Part shown: in pieces, positions 8,788 to 20,354 of the stretch
How the letters are laid out: each line of letters opens with the position of its first letter
How positions within the stretch are numbered: position 1 is the stretch's first letter
NCBI RefSeq assembly: GCF_900313065.1
Contig: NZ_OMPU01000014.1
Span: 62,001 to 126,000, forward strand
DNA from: Kiloniella sp. EL199
GTDB taxonomy: Bacteria; Pseudomonadota; Alphaproteobacteria; Kiloniellales; Kiloniellaceae
Reading direction: 5' to 3'
DNA length: 64,000 bases
Program-made: the position numbers and the translations under genes
Notes under the pieces: generated by a model
What the model saw: only the letters and a program-made list of their open reading frames with translations
Told to the model about the DNA's origin: nothing
Database searches by the model: none

Positions 8788-9240
8788 TTATTTGTTCGTG
8801 ACTTTTCGGCAATTCGCACCACCAAAGAGTGCATCAACAAATTCATCATCCGATGATAAAGGCATTAACGTACTACGATAAAGAAGCTTATCCCCACCGT
8901 CCATACACTCACCACCAATACTCACAGGAACCCCCAATTCCATCACTCTTGGCATAAAGCGTGCTGCCTGCTGAATAAGGCTATCATCAGGAGTAGCGCT
9001 TACCTCTTTACCAATCAACGGTTCACGATCAGCCGGCCAAATCAAAGATCCGATATGATGAAAGGTTGCGTCTTCACCTTCATCCCCCAGCAAAATCAAG
9101 AAGCACCAATCCCAGTCGTCTCCGAGTTCGGATGCTTTAATGTCATCCAGACTTGGCATTTTCCGACCGTTTTTTTTCTTCTCCCAGTAATCAAGCAGGC
9201 GAAAAACGAGACGTCTTTCGATACCTTTATATTCTGCCAT
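8788..9240 (-). CDS. PAS domain-containing protein of the alphaproteobacterial PAS_5 type
   Basis: A 150-residue protein that appears to be a single PAS-like domain. LLDYWEKKKNGRKMPSLDDI and the later RFMPRVMELGVPVSIGGEC segment resemble the PAS_5 family, whose members are common in alphaproteobacteria and mostly uncharacterised. No kinase, cyclase or DNA-binding domain is attached. The ATG at 9240 has AAGG about eight bases upstream; a TTG immediately before it is less likely. The downstream membrane-anchored gene begins close to its stop, suggesting the two are translated from one message. Ligand and output are unknown. Confidence 0.75.
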   Translation of the reverse strand: MAEYKGIERRLVFRLLDYWEKKKNGRKMPSLDDIKASELGDDWDWCFLILLGDEGEDATFHHIGSLIWPADREPLIGKEVSATPDDSLIQQAARFMPRVMELGVPVSIGGECMDGGDKLLYRSTLMPLSSDDEFVDALFGGANCRKVTNK

Positions 9241-9446
9241 CAAGACAACCTTTTGATTTCATGACCAATTTGCACCACTTTTAAGTAACATCAAAATGGT
9301 AAACAAATGGTCAAACATCTATTTTTACCTTTATTTGATCTAAGCTGAATTCACTCCTTACCTTCTTTGCAGAATTAATATTGCCTGGGTACCAGCGATC
9401 ACTTACAACGAACAAAGATTAATTTTGATTTATTCAAGCTGGTATT

Positions 9447-10733
9447 ATGACAGAGAACTCAAAAATCAGTATTATTGGCCTAGGTTACGTCGGCCTACCA
9501 CTGGCTATTCATTTGGCAAAATATTACAAAGTTACAGGTTTTGATATAAATCAGAACCGTATCTCGGAACTTCTAGACGGTTTTGATCGCACAGGCGAAA
9601 TCGAAACACCTGATTTACGAAATTCGACTCTTCATTTAACAAGCGATAAAACAGAAATCAGAGATCACAATGTTCATATCGTGACTGTTCCAACACCCGT
9701 TGACAGCACAAACACACCTGATCTCACGCCTGTAAAAATGGCATCTGAAACTGTTGGCGGTTTTTTAAAAAAAGGTGATATCGTTGTTTATGAAAGTACT
9801 GTCTATCCTGGCGTAACCGAAGATATATGTGGCCCTATTCTCGCCAAATGCTCAGGTTTGGAATGTGGAAAAGACTTTTTCCTCGGCTATTCCCCCGAAC
9901 GAATAAACCCAGGAGATAAAGAGCATACCGTTGATAATATCACAAAGATCGTCGCGGGGCAGACCCCGGAAGTAGCTCAAACACTTAAAAGCATCTATGG
10001 CACCATGAATGGCGACAGAATATTTGTAGCAAAGAACATTAAAACAGCCGAAGCAGCAAAAGTAATTGAGAATGCACAAAGAGATATCAACATCGCATTC
10101 GTAAATGAAATCGCCGTTATCTTCCAAAAGCTAGGCATTTCAGTTTATGACGTTTTAGAAGCCGCGGGCACAAAATGGAACTTTCTAAACTTTCAACCAG
10201 GCCTTGTCGGGGGGCATTGTATTGGTGTTGATCCATACTATCTTGCTCATTGTGCAACAGCGGCAGGACACGATCCAAAAGTTATCTTGTCAGGACGTTC
10301 AACCAATGAGGCAATGAGCAAAGCGGTAAGCAATGCCATCCACAACACAATACTTGCCAGAGATCCCGGCATACAAAAGCCTCGAACTCTTGTCCTTGGA
10401 TTAACCTTTAAAGAAGATGTGCCGGATCTACGAAACACAAAAATAACTGATATTGTTAATGACTTGAAAGAATTGGGACATGAAGTGGATGTTCATGATT
10501 CCATGGCAGATCCTCTGGAAGCCAAACAGTTTTTTGATATAGAGCTAAAACCATCTCTCGAAACTGACGAACCTTATGATTGTGTAATTGGTGCTGTTCC
10601 TCATAATGGATACAGAGCACTCACGAACACGAACATTCAACAAATAATCAAACCAACTGGCTTGATTGCTGACATGAAGGGAATGTGGAGAGACCGTCGC
10701 TTCGATAATGGATACGGATATTGGTGTCTCTAA
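9447..10733 (+). CDS. UDP-N-acetyl-hexosamine 6-dehydrogenase (TviB/WbpO type)
   Basis: This 428-residue enzyme belongs to the UDP-glucose/UDP-ManNAc dehydrogenase superfamily, which oxidises C6 of a nucleotide sugar to a uronic acid using two NAD. The Rossmann motif GLGYVGLP is at 11-18, YSPERINPGD at 148-157, and the catalytic cysteine C258 lies in GGHCIGVDPYYL. The pattern around FNFQPGLVGGHCIG favours the TviB/WbpO branch, which acts on UDP-GlcNAc or UDP-GalNAc, over UDP-glucose dehydrogenase. Such genes usually sit in polysaccharide clusters, but here the neighbours are PAS and rod-shape genes, so it is an orphan. The exact sugar is not determinable from sequence alone. Confidence 0.88.
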   Translation: MTENSKISIIGLGYVGLPLAIHLAKYYKVTGFDINQNRISELLDGFDRTGEIETPDLRNSTLHLTSDKTEIRDHNVHIVTVPTPVDSTNTPDLTPVKMASETVGGFLKKGDIVVYESTVYPGVTEDICGPILAKCSGLECGKDFFLGYSPERINPGDKEHTVDNITKIVAGQTPEVAQTLKSIYGTMNGDRIFVAKNIKTAEAAKVIENAQRDINIAFVNEIAVIFQKLGISVYDVLEAAGTKWNFLNFQPGLVGGHCIGVDPYYLAHCATAAGHDPKVILSGRSTNEAMSKAVSNAIHNTILARDPGIQKPRTLVLGLTFKEDVPDLRNTKITDIVNDLKELGHEVDVHDSMADPLEAKQFFDIELKPSLETDEPYDCVIGAVPHNGYRALTNTNIQQIIKPTGLIADMKGMWRDRRFDNGYGYWCL

Positions 10734-10785
10734 AGAAGACTTTAAGAGGCACCAGTTTATCAACATTCAGCATAGAGATGTTAAG

Positions 10786-11943
10786 TTACTCATCATGAAC
10801 ACCATGGCGAGAAATTTTAATGTCTCTGTGAAGCCATACAGACATTACAAGTCCAAGCCCCATCATAACGGTCAACATCACAGTTCCACCATATGAAATA
10901 AGGGGTAAAGGAACACCAACCACAGGGACCAACCCCATGATCATGGCGATGTTGATAAAGACATAAAGAAAAAGATTAAAGGTCAAACCAATCGCCAATA
11001 GCCGGCCAAACTGATTTCTTGAGCGCAAAGAAATCGCCAAACCATAAATCATCAAAAGCACATAGAGGCCCAAAAGAACAAGTCCCCCGACCATTCCAAA
11101 CTCTTCAGCAAGCATCGTAAAGATAAAGTCAGTTTGCTTTTCGGGTAAAAAGTTCAAATGACTTTGCGATCCTTGAAGAAAGCCTTTCCCGAAAACGCCC
11201 CCTGATCCAAAAGCAATTTTGGACTGATGAATATGATACCCTGTCCCCAGAGGATCCTGCTCGGGATTTAAAAAGATTAAAACGCGATTTTTTTGATAGG
11301 TATGCAAGAACTGCCACCCAATAGGTATCGCAGCCAGACCAGAAACAACCACGACGGCAAACTTCCAAAGCCGCACGCCAGCACAAAAGAAAACAGCCCC
11401 TGATGCCATAACGAGCATCCCGGTTGTGCCCAAATCAGGCTGTCTCAAGACAAGTACAGAAGGGGTAAAAACCATAACTAAAGGAATAATCAGAAACGTA
11501 ATTCGTCCGATATCCTCTTGTGAAACGCCATGAAAATACCGAGCCAAAGCGAAGACAATCGCTATTTTCATCAGTTCTGATGGCTGTAACTGAATAAACT
11601 TAAGATCAATCCATCGCTGCGCGCCCATTCCGACACTGCCCATAACCTCAACGCCGACTAAAAGAACTAAGGCAGCAAAGTAAAACAGGTAACTAACACG
11701 GAACCAAAAGCGTATATCCACCAAAGCCACAGTAACCATCAAAACAAAGCCAACAGCAAAGCGGATCGCCTGCCTTGAAGCCCAGGGATCAAAACTGGCG
11801 TTTGCAGCAGAATAAAGCATTCCCAAGCCAATTGAGGCAATCATACAAATGAGAACAATCATCCCCCAGTTTAACTGCCAGAGTTTTTGACCAAGAGTAA
11901 TTTCAGGGTTATGTCGTCCAAGATAATGAGGCTGCTGACCCAT
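10786..11943 (-). CDS. mrdB: Rod shape-determining peptidoglycan polymerase RodA
   Basis: A 385-residue SEDS-family glycosyltransferase that polymerises lipid II for side-wall elongation together with PBP2. About ten hydrophobic segments are visible. Family signatures include QLQPSELMKIAIVFALARYF, RQPDLGTTGM, the segment LNPEQDPLGTGYHIHQSKIAFGSGG (split: KIAFGSGGVFGKGF) and the terminal PLPLISYGGTVMLTVM. It begins two bases after the mrdA stop, showing tight coupling to its transpeptidase partner. It is the last gene of the mreB-mreC-mreD-mrdA-mrdB run and is convergent with the dehydrogenase gene. Confidence 0.96.
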   Translation of the reverse strand: MGQQPHYLGRHNPEITLGQKLWQLNWGMIVLICMIASIGLGMLYSAANASFDPWASRQAIRFAVGFVLMVTVALVDIRFWFRVSYLFYFAALVLLVGVEVMGSVGMGAQRWIDLKFIQLQPSELMKIAIVFALARYFHGVSQEDIGRITFLIIPLVMVFTPSVLVLRQPDLGTTGMLVMASGAVFFCAGVRLWKFAVVVVSGLAAIPIGWQFLHTYQKNRVLIFLNPEQDPLGTGYHIHQSKIAFGSGGVFGKGFLQGSQSHLNFLPEKQTDFIFTMLAEEFGMVGGLVLLGLYVLLMIYGLAISLRSRNQFGRLLAIGLTFNLFLYVFINIAMIMGLVPVVGVPLPLISYGGTVMLTVMMGLGLVMSVWLHRDIKISRHGVHDE

Positions 11944-11945
11944 AT

Positions 11946-13844
11946 TTATGACTCTCCAGCCAAATTAATCATTTCTGCACTTTGCTCCAAAGGTAAAGCT
12001 GTCGTACGCGCAGGATCTCTTCGCTGTGTTTCTCGTAGAATATCACGTGCAATCGGTGCTGCGCTTTTTGAACCACCGCCATGCTCAACAATGACAGCAC
12101 AAGCATAACGGGGATTATCAACCGGGGCATAGGCTACAAACAGGCCATGATCTCTACGACGCCATGGTAGATCTTCGTTTTTGAAAATTCCGGCTTGCCT
12201 TTCCGCAAGTGTAATTCTGCGGACCTGCGCTGTACCTGTCTTGCCAGCTAGCTCCCAACCTTCATCTTTTATACGATATTTATAAGCTGTACCACGAGGG
12301 TTATTCGAGACAGCATCCATGCCCTGATAAATCATCTTCATATGCTCTGCTGGAATTCCCAGGTCCTCAAATTCTGGAACAGGATAGGCTACGGTTTTCT
12401 CACCTTCCCGATACCCTCGCGCAAGGCGTGGTACCACTTTTTTACCGCCTGAAGCTATTCTAGCCGTCATAACACCTAACTGAAGTGGAGTTGCAAGCAC
12501 GAACCCTTGCCCAATAGAGGTGACAAGTGTCTCTCCTCCTTGCCACGGCTCTCCTATATTAGCCTCTTTCCATGCCTTCGTCGGAATAACACCAGAACGT
12601 TCGCCAGGTAAATCAATGCCAACCTTCTCGCCCAGGCCGAACTTGTTTGCCATTTCCGCAATCTTATCAACCCCGATGCGCCGGGCAACATCATAGAAAT
12701 AGATATCACAGGAATGCTGTAATCCTTCTATCAAGTTGACCGTGCCGTGCCCTCCACGCTTCCAGCAATGGAAACGTGCATTTCCAAGCTTCATAAAACC
12801 GGGGCAATAGGCCGTATGGCTCAAAGCGCCAATACCCTCTTTCATTGCAGCCAAAGCAACCACCATCTTAAAGGTTGATCCCGGTGCATAAGTTCCGGCT
12901 ATTGCTTTGTTCGTCAACGGTGTATAGGGATTATTAATCAACCCGTTCCACTGTTTGTTACTTAGACCAAGATTAAAGGCACTTGGATCGTATCCGGGTA
13001 CAGATCCCATAGCGAGAACATCCCCGTTTTGAATATCAAGGACAACACTCGCTGCAGATAGCTCACTCATCAATCTTTGCTGGACAAATGTTTGCAGGCC
13101 AGCATCAACCGTCAGGATCATTTCCCGACCACTACCACCTTCATTTCTTGAAAGTTCCCGAATGACACGACCATATGCATTGACTTCAAATTCACTGGTA
13201 CCCGCTTGTCCGCGCATATCATCATCGTGATATTTCTCTATACCGCTTTTACCAATCCTAAAACCCGGAAGTTCCAGTAATGGATCGCCAGTTAGCTCTT
13301 TCTCGGAAACAGCTGCTACGTAGCCTAAAATGTGGGACATATTAGCACCGTAGGGATAGAACCGGGTTTCACCAACTTCGATACTTGCCCCAGGCAAGTC
13401 CGCTGAATTCACTTCAATACTGCTAACCTGATCCCAGCTCAGATTATCTTTCACGGTAACCGGCACAAAACCTCTTTTGCGTTTTACATCGCGAAGGATA
13501 CGTTTGTAGTCATGCTCAGAAAGCCTGATAAGCTTAGCCAGGGCATCCAGAGTTGCCATAAGATCAGGTGTCTGCTCTTTGACCACAACAACTCGGAAAT
13601 TTTGCTGATTGTTTGCGACTTCGACACCAAAGCGATCAAGAATATTACCGCGCCTAGGGGGCAATAAACGAAGATTAACACGATTATCTTCAGCCAAGGT
13701 TTTATACTTCTCAGCCTCGATAACCTGCAGATAATACATACGGCCAACAAGTGCAGACAACAATGCCGCCTTCCCACAAGAAAGCATCAGTATTCTGCGT
13801 GTGAAACCTTTATGACGGTCCTGGTCTTCGTGAACCATCGGCAT
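11946..13844 (-). CDS. mrdA: Penicillin-binding protein 2 (elongasome transpeptidase)
   Basis: PBP2 crosslinks peptidoglycan in the elongasome. One N-terminal membrane segment (about 17-37) is followed by the dimerisation domain and the transpeptidase domain. The active-site motif STFK is found in GTYAPGSTFKMVVA, SCD in LQHSCDIYFYDV fills the SxN role, and KTG is in AGKTGTAQV. From the ATG at 13844 the protein is 632 residues; this start has AGGA upstream. The open frame reaches 13898 and into mreD, but those extra residues have no family support. The mreD stop overlaps that extension, so coupling is tight either way. Confidence 0.96.
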   Translation of the reverse strand: MPMVHEDQDRHKGFTRRILMLSCGKAALLSALVGRMYYLQVIEAEKYKTLAEDNRVNLRLLPPRRGNILDRFGVEVANNQQNFRVVVVKEQTPDLMATLDALAKLIRLSEHDYKRILRDVKRKRGFVPVTVKDNLSWDQVSSIEVNSADLPGASIEVGETRFYPYGANMSHILGYVAAVSEKELTGDPLLELPGFRIGKSGIEKYHDDDMRGQAGTSEFEVNAYGRVIRELSRNEGGSGREMILTVDAGLQTFVQQRLMSELSAASVVLDIQNGDVLAMGSVPGYDPSAFNLGLSNKQWNGLINNPYTPLTNKAIAGTYAPGSTFKMVVALAAMKEGIGALSHTAYCPGFMKLGNARFHCWKRGGHGTVNLIEGLQHSCDIYFYDVARRIGVDKIAEMANKFGLGEKVGIDLPGERSGVIPTKAWKEANIGEPWQGGETLVTSIGQGFVLATPLQLGVMTARIASGGKKVVPRLARGYREGEKTVAYPVPEFEDLGIPAEHMKMIYQGMDAVSNNPRGTAYKYRIKDEGWELAGKTGTAQVRRITLAERQAGIFKNEDLPWRRRDHGLFVAYAPVDNPRYACAVIVEHGGGSKSAAPIARDILRETQRRDPARTTALPLEQSAEMINLAGES

Positions 13845-13855
13845 AAACTTAATTC

Positions 13856-14368
13856 CTAATCCTTGAGTAACGTTCGCTGAATCAAGGCAAAAATCCATGA
13901 AAAAGCAGGGTATACAGCAACAGTCGTCAGGTTTTGAAAGATCACTGGCCTATAATCAGGAATACCCGGTTCCAACAAGTATATTAAGACCCATTTAAAT
14001 AGAAAAGCCAAACTGGAAAGAATAAAGAAATTAATCCAAAGTGCTGAGAAAGACGCGCTAACAAGAAACTTACGCTGACCATTTAATGCGAGGCAAAACA
14101 GCAGGAAAATTAAGGGGCCAACACCCAGCAAAATACCAGACAGCAGATCATGTATGAAAGCCAATCCGAAAACAGCCCATATCGGCATCAAATCAGGACG
14201 GTATAATGTCCAATAAAAAACAGAAATCAGCAAGATTGAGGGAACAACCTCGGCCAAGCTTGGAATACGTAAGGGAACAAGGAATAATACAGTAAGCAGA
14301 AGCGTAATCGTAAAAGGACAAGCAGAACGGGCTAATCCATCAATACGTTGCCAGAAGGTCGGGTTCAC
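13856..14368 (-). CDS. mreD: Rod shape-determining protein MreD
   Basis: A 170-residue protein that is almost entirely hydrophobic, with about five membrane segments, and short charged loops. MreD is a poorly conserved integral component of the elongasome. The assignment comes from size, topology and position directly between mreC and mrdA. Its ATG overlaps the mreC stop by four bases (ATGA), the standard arrangement. Its C-terminus ends FALIQRTLLKD. Confidence 0.92.
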   Translation of the reverse strand: MNPTFWQRIDGLARSACPFTITLLLTVLFLVPLRIPSLAEVVPSILLISVFYWTLYRPDLMPIWAVFGLAFIHDLLSGILLGVGPLIFLLFCLALNGQRKFLVSASFSALWINFFILSSLAFLFKWVLIYLLEPGIPDYRPVIFQNLTTVAVYPAFSWIFALIQRTLLKD

Positions 14369-15246
14369 TTTTGTCCCTCGGCCCCGCTATCCGAGTACAA
14401 AATATCCAGATTTTGCTTCAAGCCATAATCTTCCAAGCGTAAAAACTCTAGATGGCCCCAGTCGGCATAAGGTCGTACTTTAATTGCAACATCCGTCAAG
14501 GAATGTACAACTCCGACAGGCAGCCCGGCAACGAAACCACCGCCTTGACCAGAAGTGTATATCGCATCCCCAACTTTTACATCAGCACCTTCGTCAAGAT
14601 AAAGTAGTGATGGAGAAGGAGAGTTATCCCCAGCCAAAATCGCTCTGGATCTCGAAGACCCGACAAAAACAGGAATACGGCTACTCAGATCTGTCAAAAG
14701 AATGACACGCGAAGAATGGCGACCAACTTCTGCCACACGACCAGCCAAACCAAGACCAGTCATGGCCGCTTGACCTTTTGCAATTCCCTCTAGACTACCA
14801 GCATTGACAACAACAGAACGCACAAAAGAGCCACCCTGATCTGCAACAACCATCGCTGTTGTTATGCTTGGAGCACGTGTAGGAGCAAGATTTAACATTC
14901 CACGCAGGGAAGCGTTTTCACCTTGCAGCTTGGCAGCAGCAATTTGCCAACGACGTAGATTTTCATTCTGACGTCGCAATTCCTCATTTTCGGATTTCAG
15001 AGCAACATAGTTTTGAGCAGTTTCAATCGTATCACTGATCATAACAACAGGACGATTGGCGATCTCCATTAAAGGAGACACCCCGTCAACAACGGCAGTA
15101 CGCACTCGTTCAACGCCAACATTTCCCGTTTTAGCTAAAACTATCAATGCGATAGCGACAACAATCAAAACAGCATAAGCAGAACCGTGAAGCCACGCCT
15201 GAACAGGCGTTGTCACATGACTGATGGCTCCAATCCTCTTATTCAA
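14365..15246 (-). CDS. mreC: Rod shape-determining protein MreC
   Basis: MreC is a bitopic inner-membrane scaffold with a periplasmic beta domain that activates PBP2-RodA. The 293-residue protein has one N-terminal membrane segment (about 19-41), a coiled coil (about 75-110, ENEELRRQNENLRR) and the beta domain with VVVNAGSLEGIAKGQAAM, GLAGRV and VVHSLTDVAIKVRPYADWG. All of these are typical. It lies between mreB and mreD; the 131-base gap to mreB contains an AT-rich hairpin. Confidence 0.95.
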   Translation of the reverse strand: MNKRIGAISHVTTPVQAWLHGSAYAVLIVVAIALIVLAKTGNVGVERVRTAVVDGVSPLMEIANRPVVMISDTIETAQNYVALKSENEELRRQNENLRRWQIAAAKLQGENASLRGMLNLAPTRAPSITTAMVVADQGGSFVRSVVVNAGSLEGIAKGQAAMTGLGLAGRVAEVGRHSSRVILLTDLSSRIPVFVGSSRSRAILAGDNSPSPSLLYLDEGADVKVGDAIYTSGQGGGFVAGLPVGVVHSLTDVAIKVRPYADWGHLEFLRLEDYGLKQNLDILYSDSGAEGQK

Positions 15247-15319
15247 GTTCTGCTCCTGTTACATTTAACATGAGATAACTGCCACAAACCTTTGAAAATA
15301 TTCTATATACTATACACCA

Positions 15320-15340
15320 AAAAGTTAAAAAATAACTTTT
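15320..15340. repeat. AT-rich hairpin between mreB and mreC
   Basis: AAAAGTTA and TAACTTTT form a perfect 8-bp inverted repeat with a 5-base A-rich loop in the mreB-mreC gap. It may be a weak attenuator or stabiliser tuning MreC below MreB; this is inference. Confidence 0.4.
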
Positions 15341-15377
15341 AAATTGGTGAAAACACAAAATAATTTCAAATTTGACG

Positions 15378-16718
<1,341 letters not shown>

Positions 16719-16720
<2 letters not shown>

Positions 16721-16745
16721 AAAAGGCGAGATAAACCCGCCTTTT
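16719..16745 (-). terminator. Intrinsic terminator of ilvC
   Basis: AAAAGGCG and CGCCTTTT pair around a 9-base spacer just beyond the ilvC stop; on the minus strand the stem is followed by a run of seven T. A typical rho-independent terminator for the ilvBNC unit. Confidence 0.88.
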
Positions 16746-16765
16746 CTCTAATAGATCAAAGAAAA

Positions 16766-17788
<1,023 letters not shown>

Positions 17789-17853
17789 TTATTCCTTCCT
17801 TACTGTAGCTATTCATAGCTATATCAAATAGAAAATCTCGTGGGTTGTATCGC

Positions 17854-18369
17854 CTAGAGCGCCTTTGCCCCGCGGGAAATGGCTACAACACCTGTCCGAC
17901 TGACATCAATCAGCCCTAAGGGTTGCATTAGATCAACAAAGACATCCAGCTTGTCACTTTTGCCTGTCATTTCAAAAACAAAGTGATCGTGACTGGAATC
18001 AACTACACGGGCACGGAAAATATCCGCAATCCGTAAAGCTTCAACACGCTTTTCACCAGCACCAGCAACCTTGATCAAAGCAAGTTCTCTTTCAACAGAA
18101 GTCCCTTCCTTTGTCAAATCACGGACGCGATGAACAGGAACAAGACGCCCCAACTGGGCCTTAATTTGTTCCAAAATCTGGGCTGTACCAGATGTTACGA
18201 CTGTAATCCTAGAAAGACCGTGCGCGACATCTACTTCGGTCACAGTCAAGCTTTCAATGTTATATCCTCGACCTGAAAACAGGCCAATAACTCTGGCGAG
18301 AACGCCAGGCTCATTATCAACAAGAACCGCTATCGTACGGCTTTCAATATTTGTATCCATCGGCGCCAT
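17854..18369 (-). CDS. ilvN: Acetolactate synthase small (regulatory) subunit
   Basis: This is the ACT-domain regulatory subunit that gives valine feedback inhibition to acetolactate synthase. TIAVLVDNEPGVLARVIGLFSGRGYNIESLTV is the N-terminal ACT domain and the C-terminal half is the ALS_ss C domain. From the ATG at 18369 it has 171 residues; ATGs at 18378 and 18360 are also in frame, and the 18369 start is best spaced from the AGGA upstream. It lies between ilvB and ilvC. Confidence 0.96.
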   Translation of the reverse strand: MAPMDTNIESRTIAVLVDNEPGVLARVIGLFSGRGYNIESLTVTEVDVAHGLSRITVVTSGTAQILEQIKAQLGRLVPVHRVRDLTKEGTSVERELALIKVAGAGEKRVEALRIADIFRARVVDSSHDHFVFEMTGKSDKLDVFVDLMQPLGLIDVSRTGVVAISRGAKAL

Positions 18370-18456
18370 GGGACGCATATCCTACTAATAGTTTTTGTCA
18401 CAATCTATTTCGCGTTACCTCTCAAAAAGTAACACGAATAACAAATCAATCCGCGA

Positions 18457-20220
18457 TTAGACGAGAACCATTCCTTCTTCGGAAATTGGCTTCGCAGCTG
18501 TATCTTCAGGGCCAAGCAACATTTCATAATGTGCTGCACCTGATGGTATCATCGGATAGCAGTTTTCTTCTTTTGCGACCTGACAATCAAAGATAACCGG
18601 CTCGGGGCAGTCAATCATTTCCTGCAGCATTTGATCCAGGTCTTCTGCCTTTTCACAGCGCATCCCTTTCAACCCGAAAGATTCAGCCAGTTTCACCAGA
18701 TCAGGCAATGCATCTGAATAGCTTTCAGAATGACGGTTCCCATGAAGTAGCTGTTGCCATTGGCGTACCATGCCCATCCACTGGTTATTCACCACAAATA
18801 TCTTAACAGGTAACCTGTACTGAGCAATTGTCCCCAGCTCTTGCATATTCATCATGAAAGAAGCTTCGCCGGAAATATCAATAACCAGATCCTCACGGTG
18901 CGCAAGCTGAGCACCAACTGCCGCCGGAAGACCATAACCCATCGTCCCCAATCCACCAGATGTCATCCACTTCTTCGGCTCATCGAAATGGAAATATTGT
19001 GCGGCCCACATCTGATGCTGGCCCACTTCTGTGGTAATATAAGGTTTACGATCTTTGGTTAGCTCATAGAGACGCTTAATCGCATGTTGAGGCTTGATAA
19101 TTGGGCCATCCTGAACATAGCCAAGACAATCTTTCGCACGCCATTCATCGATACGAGACCACCACGCCTTTAGAGATTTGGCATCAAGAGAATGCTTCTT
19201 TTCTTTCCAGATCCGAAGCATCTCTTCAACAACACGCCCGGCATCACCAACAATCGGAATGTCCACCATGACATTCTTGTTGATAGAGCTCGCATCAATA
19301 TCAATATGAATTTTCTTTGAATCTGGTGAGAACTCATCGATAACACCGGTAATACGGTCATCAAAACGCGCACCAACGTTGATCATGACATCACAGTTGT
19401 ACATGGCAAGATTGGCTTCGTATGTGCCATGCATACCAAGCATGCCGACAAACTGTTTATCTGTCCCCGGGTAAGCCCCAAGCCCCATCAACGTTGTCGT
19501 ACAAGGCGCGCCCGTCAAACGAACAAGCTCGGTCAAAACTGTTGAGGCAGAAGACCCTGAGTTAATTACGCCACCGCCAACATAAAAGATTGGCCGTTTT
19601 GCATTCGCGATCAACTCAACAGCTTCGTTAATGTGATCTACTTCACCGTTTATTTGTGGGCGGTAGCTTCTGTGTTTCACATCTTCCGGCGCAAGATAAC
19701 TATCAATCTTACCTTGTTGAACATCTTTTGGCAGATCAATAACAACAGGACCGGGGCGGCCATTTTGCGCAACATAAAATGCTTCGTGCATTGTGCGAGA
19801 CAAACTCTCGATATCACGAACAAGATAGTTATGTTTAGTACAAGGGCGTGTAATACCTGTTGTATCAGCCTCTTGAAACGCATCGTTTCCGATCAAATGT
19901 GTTGGAACCTGTCCTGTAAGACAGATCAAGGGAATTGAATCCAAAAGAGCGTCCGTCAGACCAGTCACAGCATTTGTTGCGCCAGGACCGGATGTGACGA
20001 GGACCACACCGACTTTACCAGTAGATCTTGCGTATCCTTCCGCTGCGTGCACCGCACCACCTTCTTGACGAACGAGAACATGTTTAATGTCGTTCTGTTT
20101 GAAGATCGCATCATAAATCGGTAGCACTGCACCGCCAGGATAGCCAAACACGGTGTCCACACCCTGATCTTTCAGGGCTTTGATCACTATTTCCGCGCCG
20201 GTAAACTGTTCGGTCGCCAT
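18457..20220 (-). CDS. ilvB: Acetolactate synthase large (catalytic) subunit, biosynthetic
   Basis: A ThDP- and FAD-dependent enzyme that condenses two pyruvates, or pyruvate and 2-oxobutyrate, as the first step of branched-chain amino-acid synthesis. The N-terminal VFGYPGGAVLPIYD and the glutamate in RQEGGAVHAAEGYARSTGK are the classic cofactor-activating region. The C-terminal ThDP motif reads DISGEASFMMN followed by VNNQWMGMVRQWQQLL, a form common in alphaproteobacteria. The ATG at 20220 gives 587 residues and has GAGAGGA eight bases upstream; upstream TTG and ATG codons are poorly spaced. It leads the ilvB-ilvN-ilvC unit. Confidence 0.97.
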   Translation of the reverse strand: MATEQFTGAEIVIKALKDQGVDTVFGYPGGAVLPIYDAIFKQNDIKHVLVRQEGGAVHAAEGYARSTGKVGVVLVTSGPGATNAVTGLTDALLDSIPLICLTGQVPTHLIGNDAFQEADTTGITRPCTKHNYLVRDIESLSRTMHEAFYVAQNGRPGPVVIDLPKDVQQGKIDSYLAPEDVKHRSYRPQINGEVDHINEAVELIANAKRPIFYVGGGVINSGSSASTVLTELVRLTGAPCTTTLMGLGAYPGTDKQFVGMLGMHGTYEANLAMYNCDVMINVGARFDDRITGVIDEFSPDSKKIHIDIDASSINKNVMVDIPIVGDAGRVVEEMLRIWKEKKHSLDAKSLKAWWSRIDEWRAKDCLGYVQDGPIIKPQHAIKRLYELTKDRKPYITTEVGQHQMWAAQYFHFDEPKKWMTSGGLGTMGYGLPAAVGAQLAHREDLVIDISGEASFMMNMQELGTIAQYRLPVKIFVVNNQWMGMVRQWQQLLHGNRHSESYSDALPDLVKLAESFGLKGMRCEKAEDLDQMLQEMIDCPEPVIFDCQVAKEENCYPMIPSGAAHYEMLLGPEDTAAKPISEEGMVLV

Positions 20221-20297
20221 TGGTTTCATTCCTCTCAAACAACTGGCTTTTCAATGATGTGCAATCCTAACTCCAATGCCTGTAACAAGAAAAGGAG

Positions 20298-20325
20298 TAA
20301 AAGGCCAAGATTCTCTAGCCTTTCT
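20298..20325. terminator. Probable terminator between miaA and ilvB
   Basis: AAAGGC and GCCTTT bracket an inner AGA/TCT pairing; the downstream T-rich stretch on the plus strand is better than that on the minus strand. It lies after the miaA stop, in the 134-base leader of ilvB. It could also be part of an ilvB leader, but I see no branched-chain-rich leader peptide. Confidence 0.4.
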
Positions 20326-20354
20326 TTTTGGTTGCGAGCGCGAAAACTAGCCTC

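Noticed and set aside
20221-20354. Branched-chain leader-peptide attenuator before ilvB
   Set aside because: The hairpin there is explained as the miaA terminator, and no short frame rich in Ile, Leu and Val codons precedes it.
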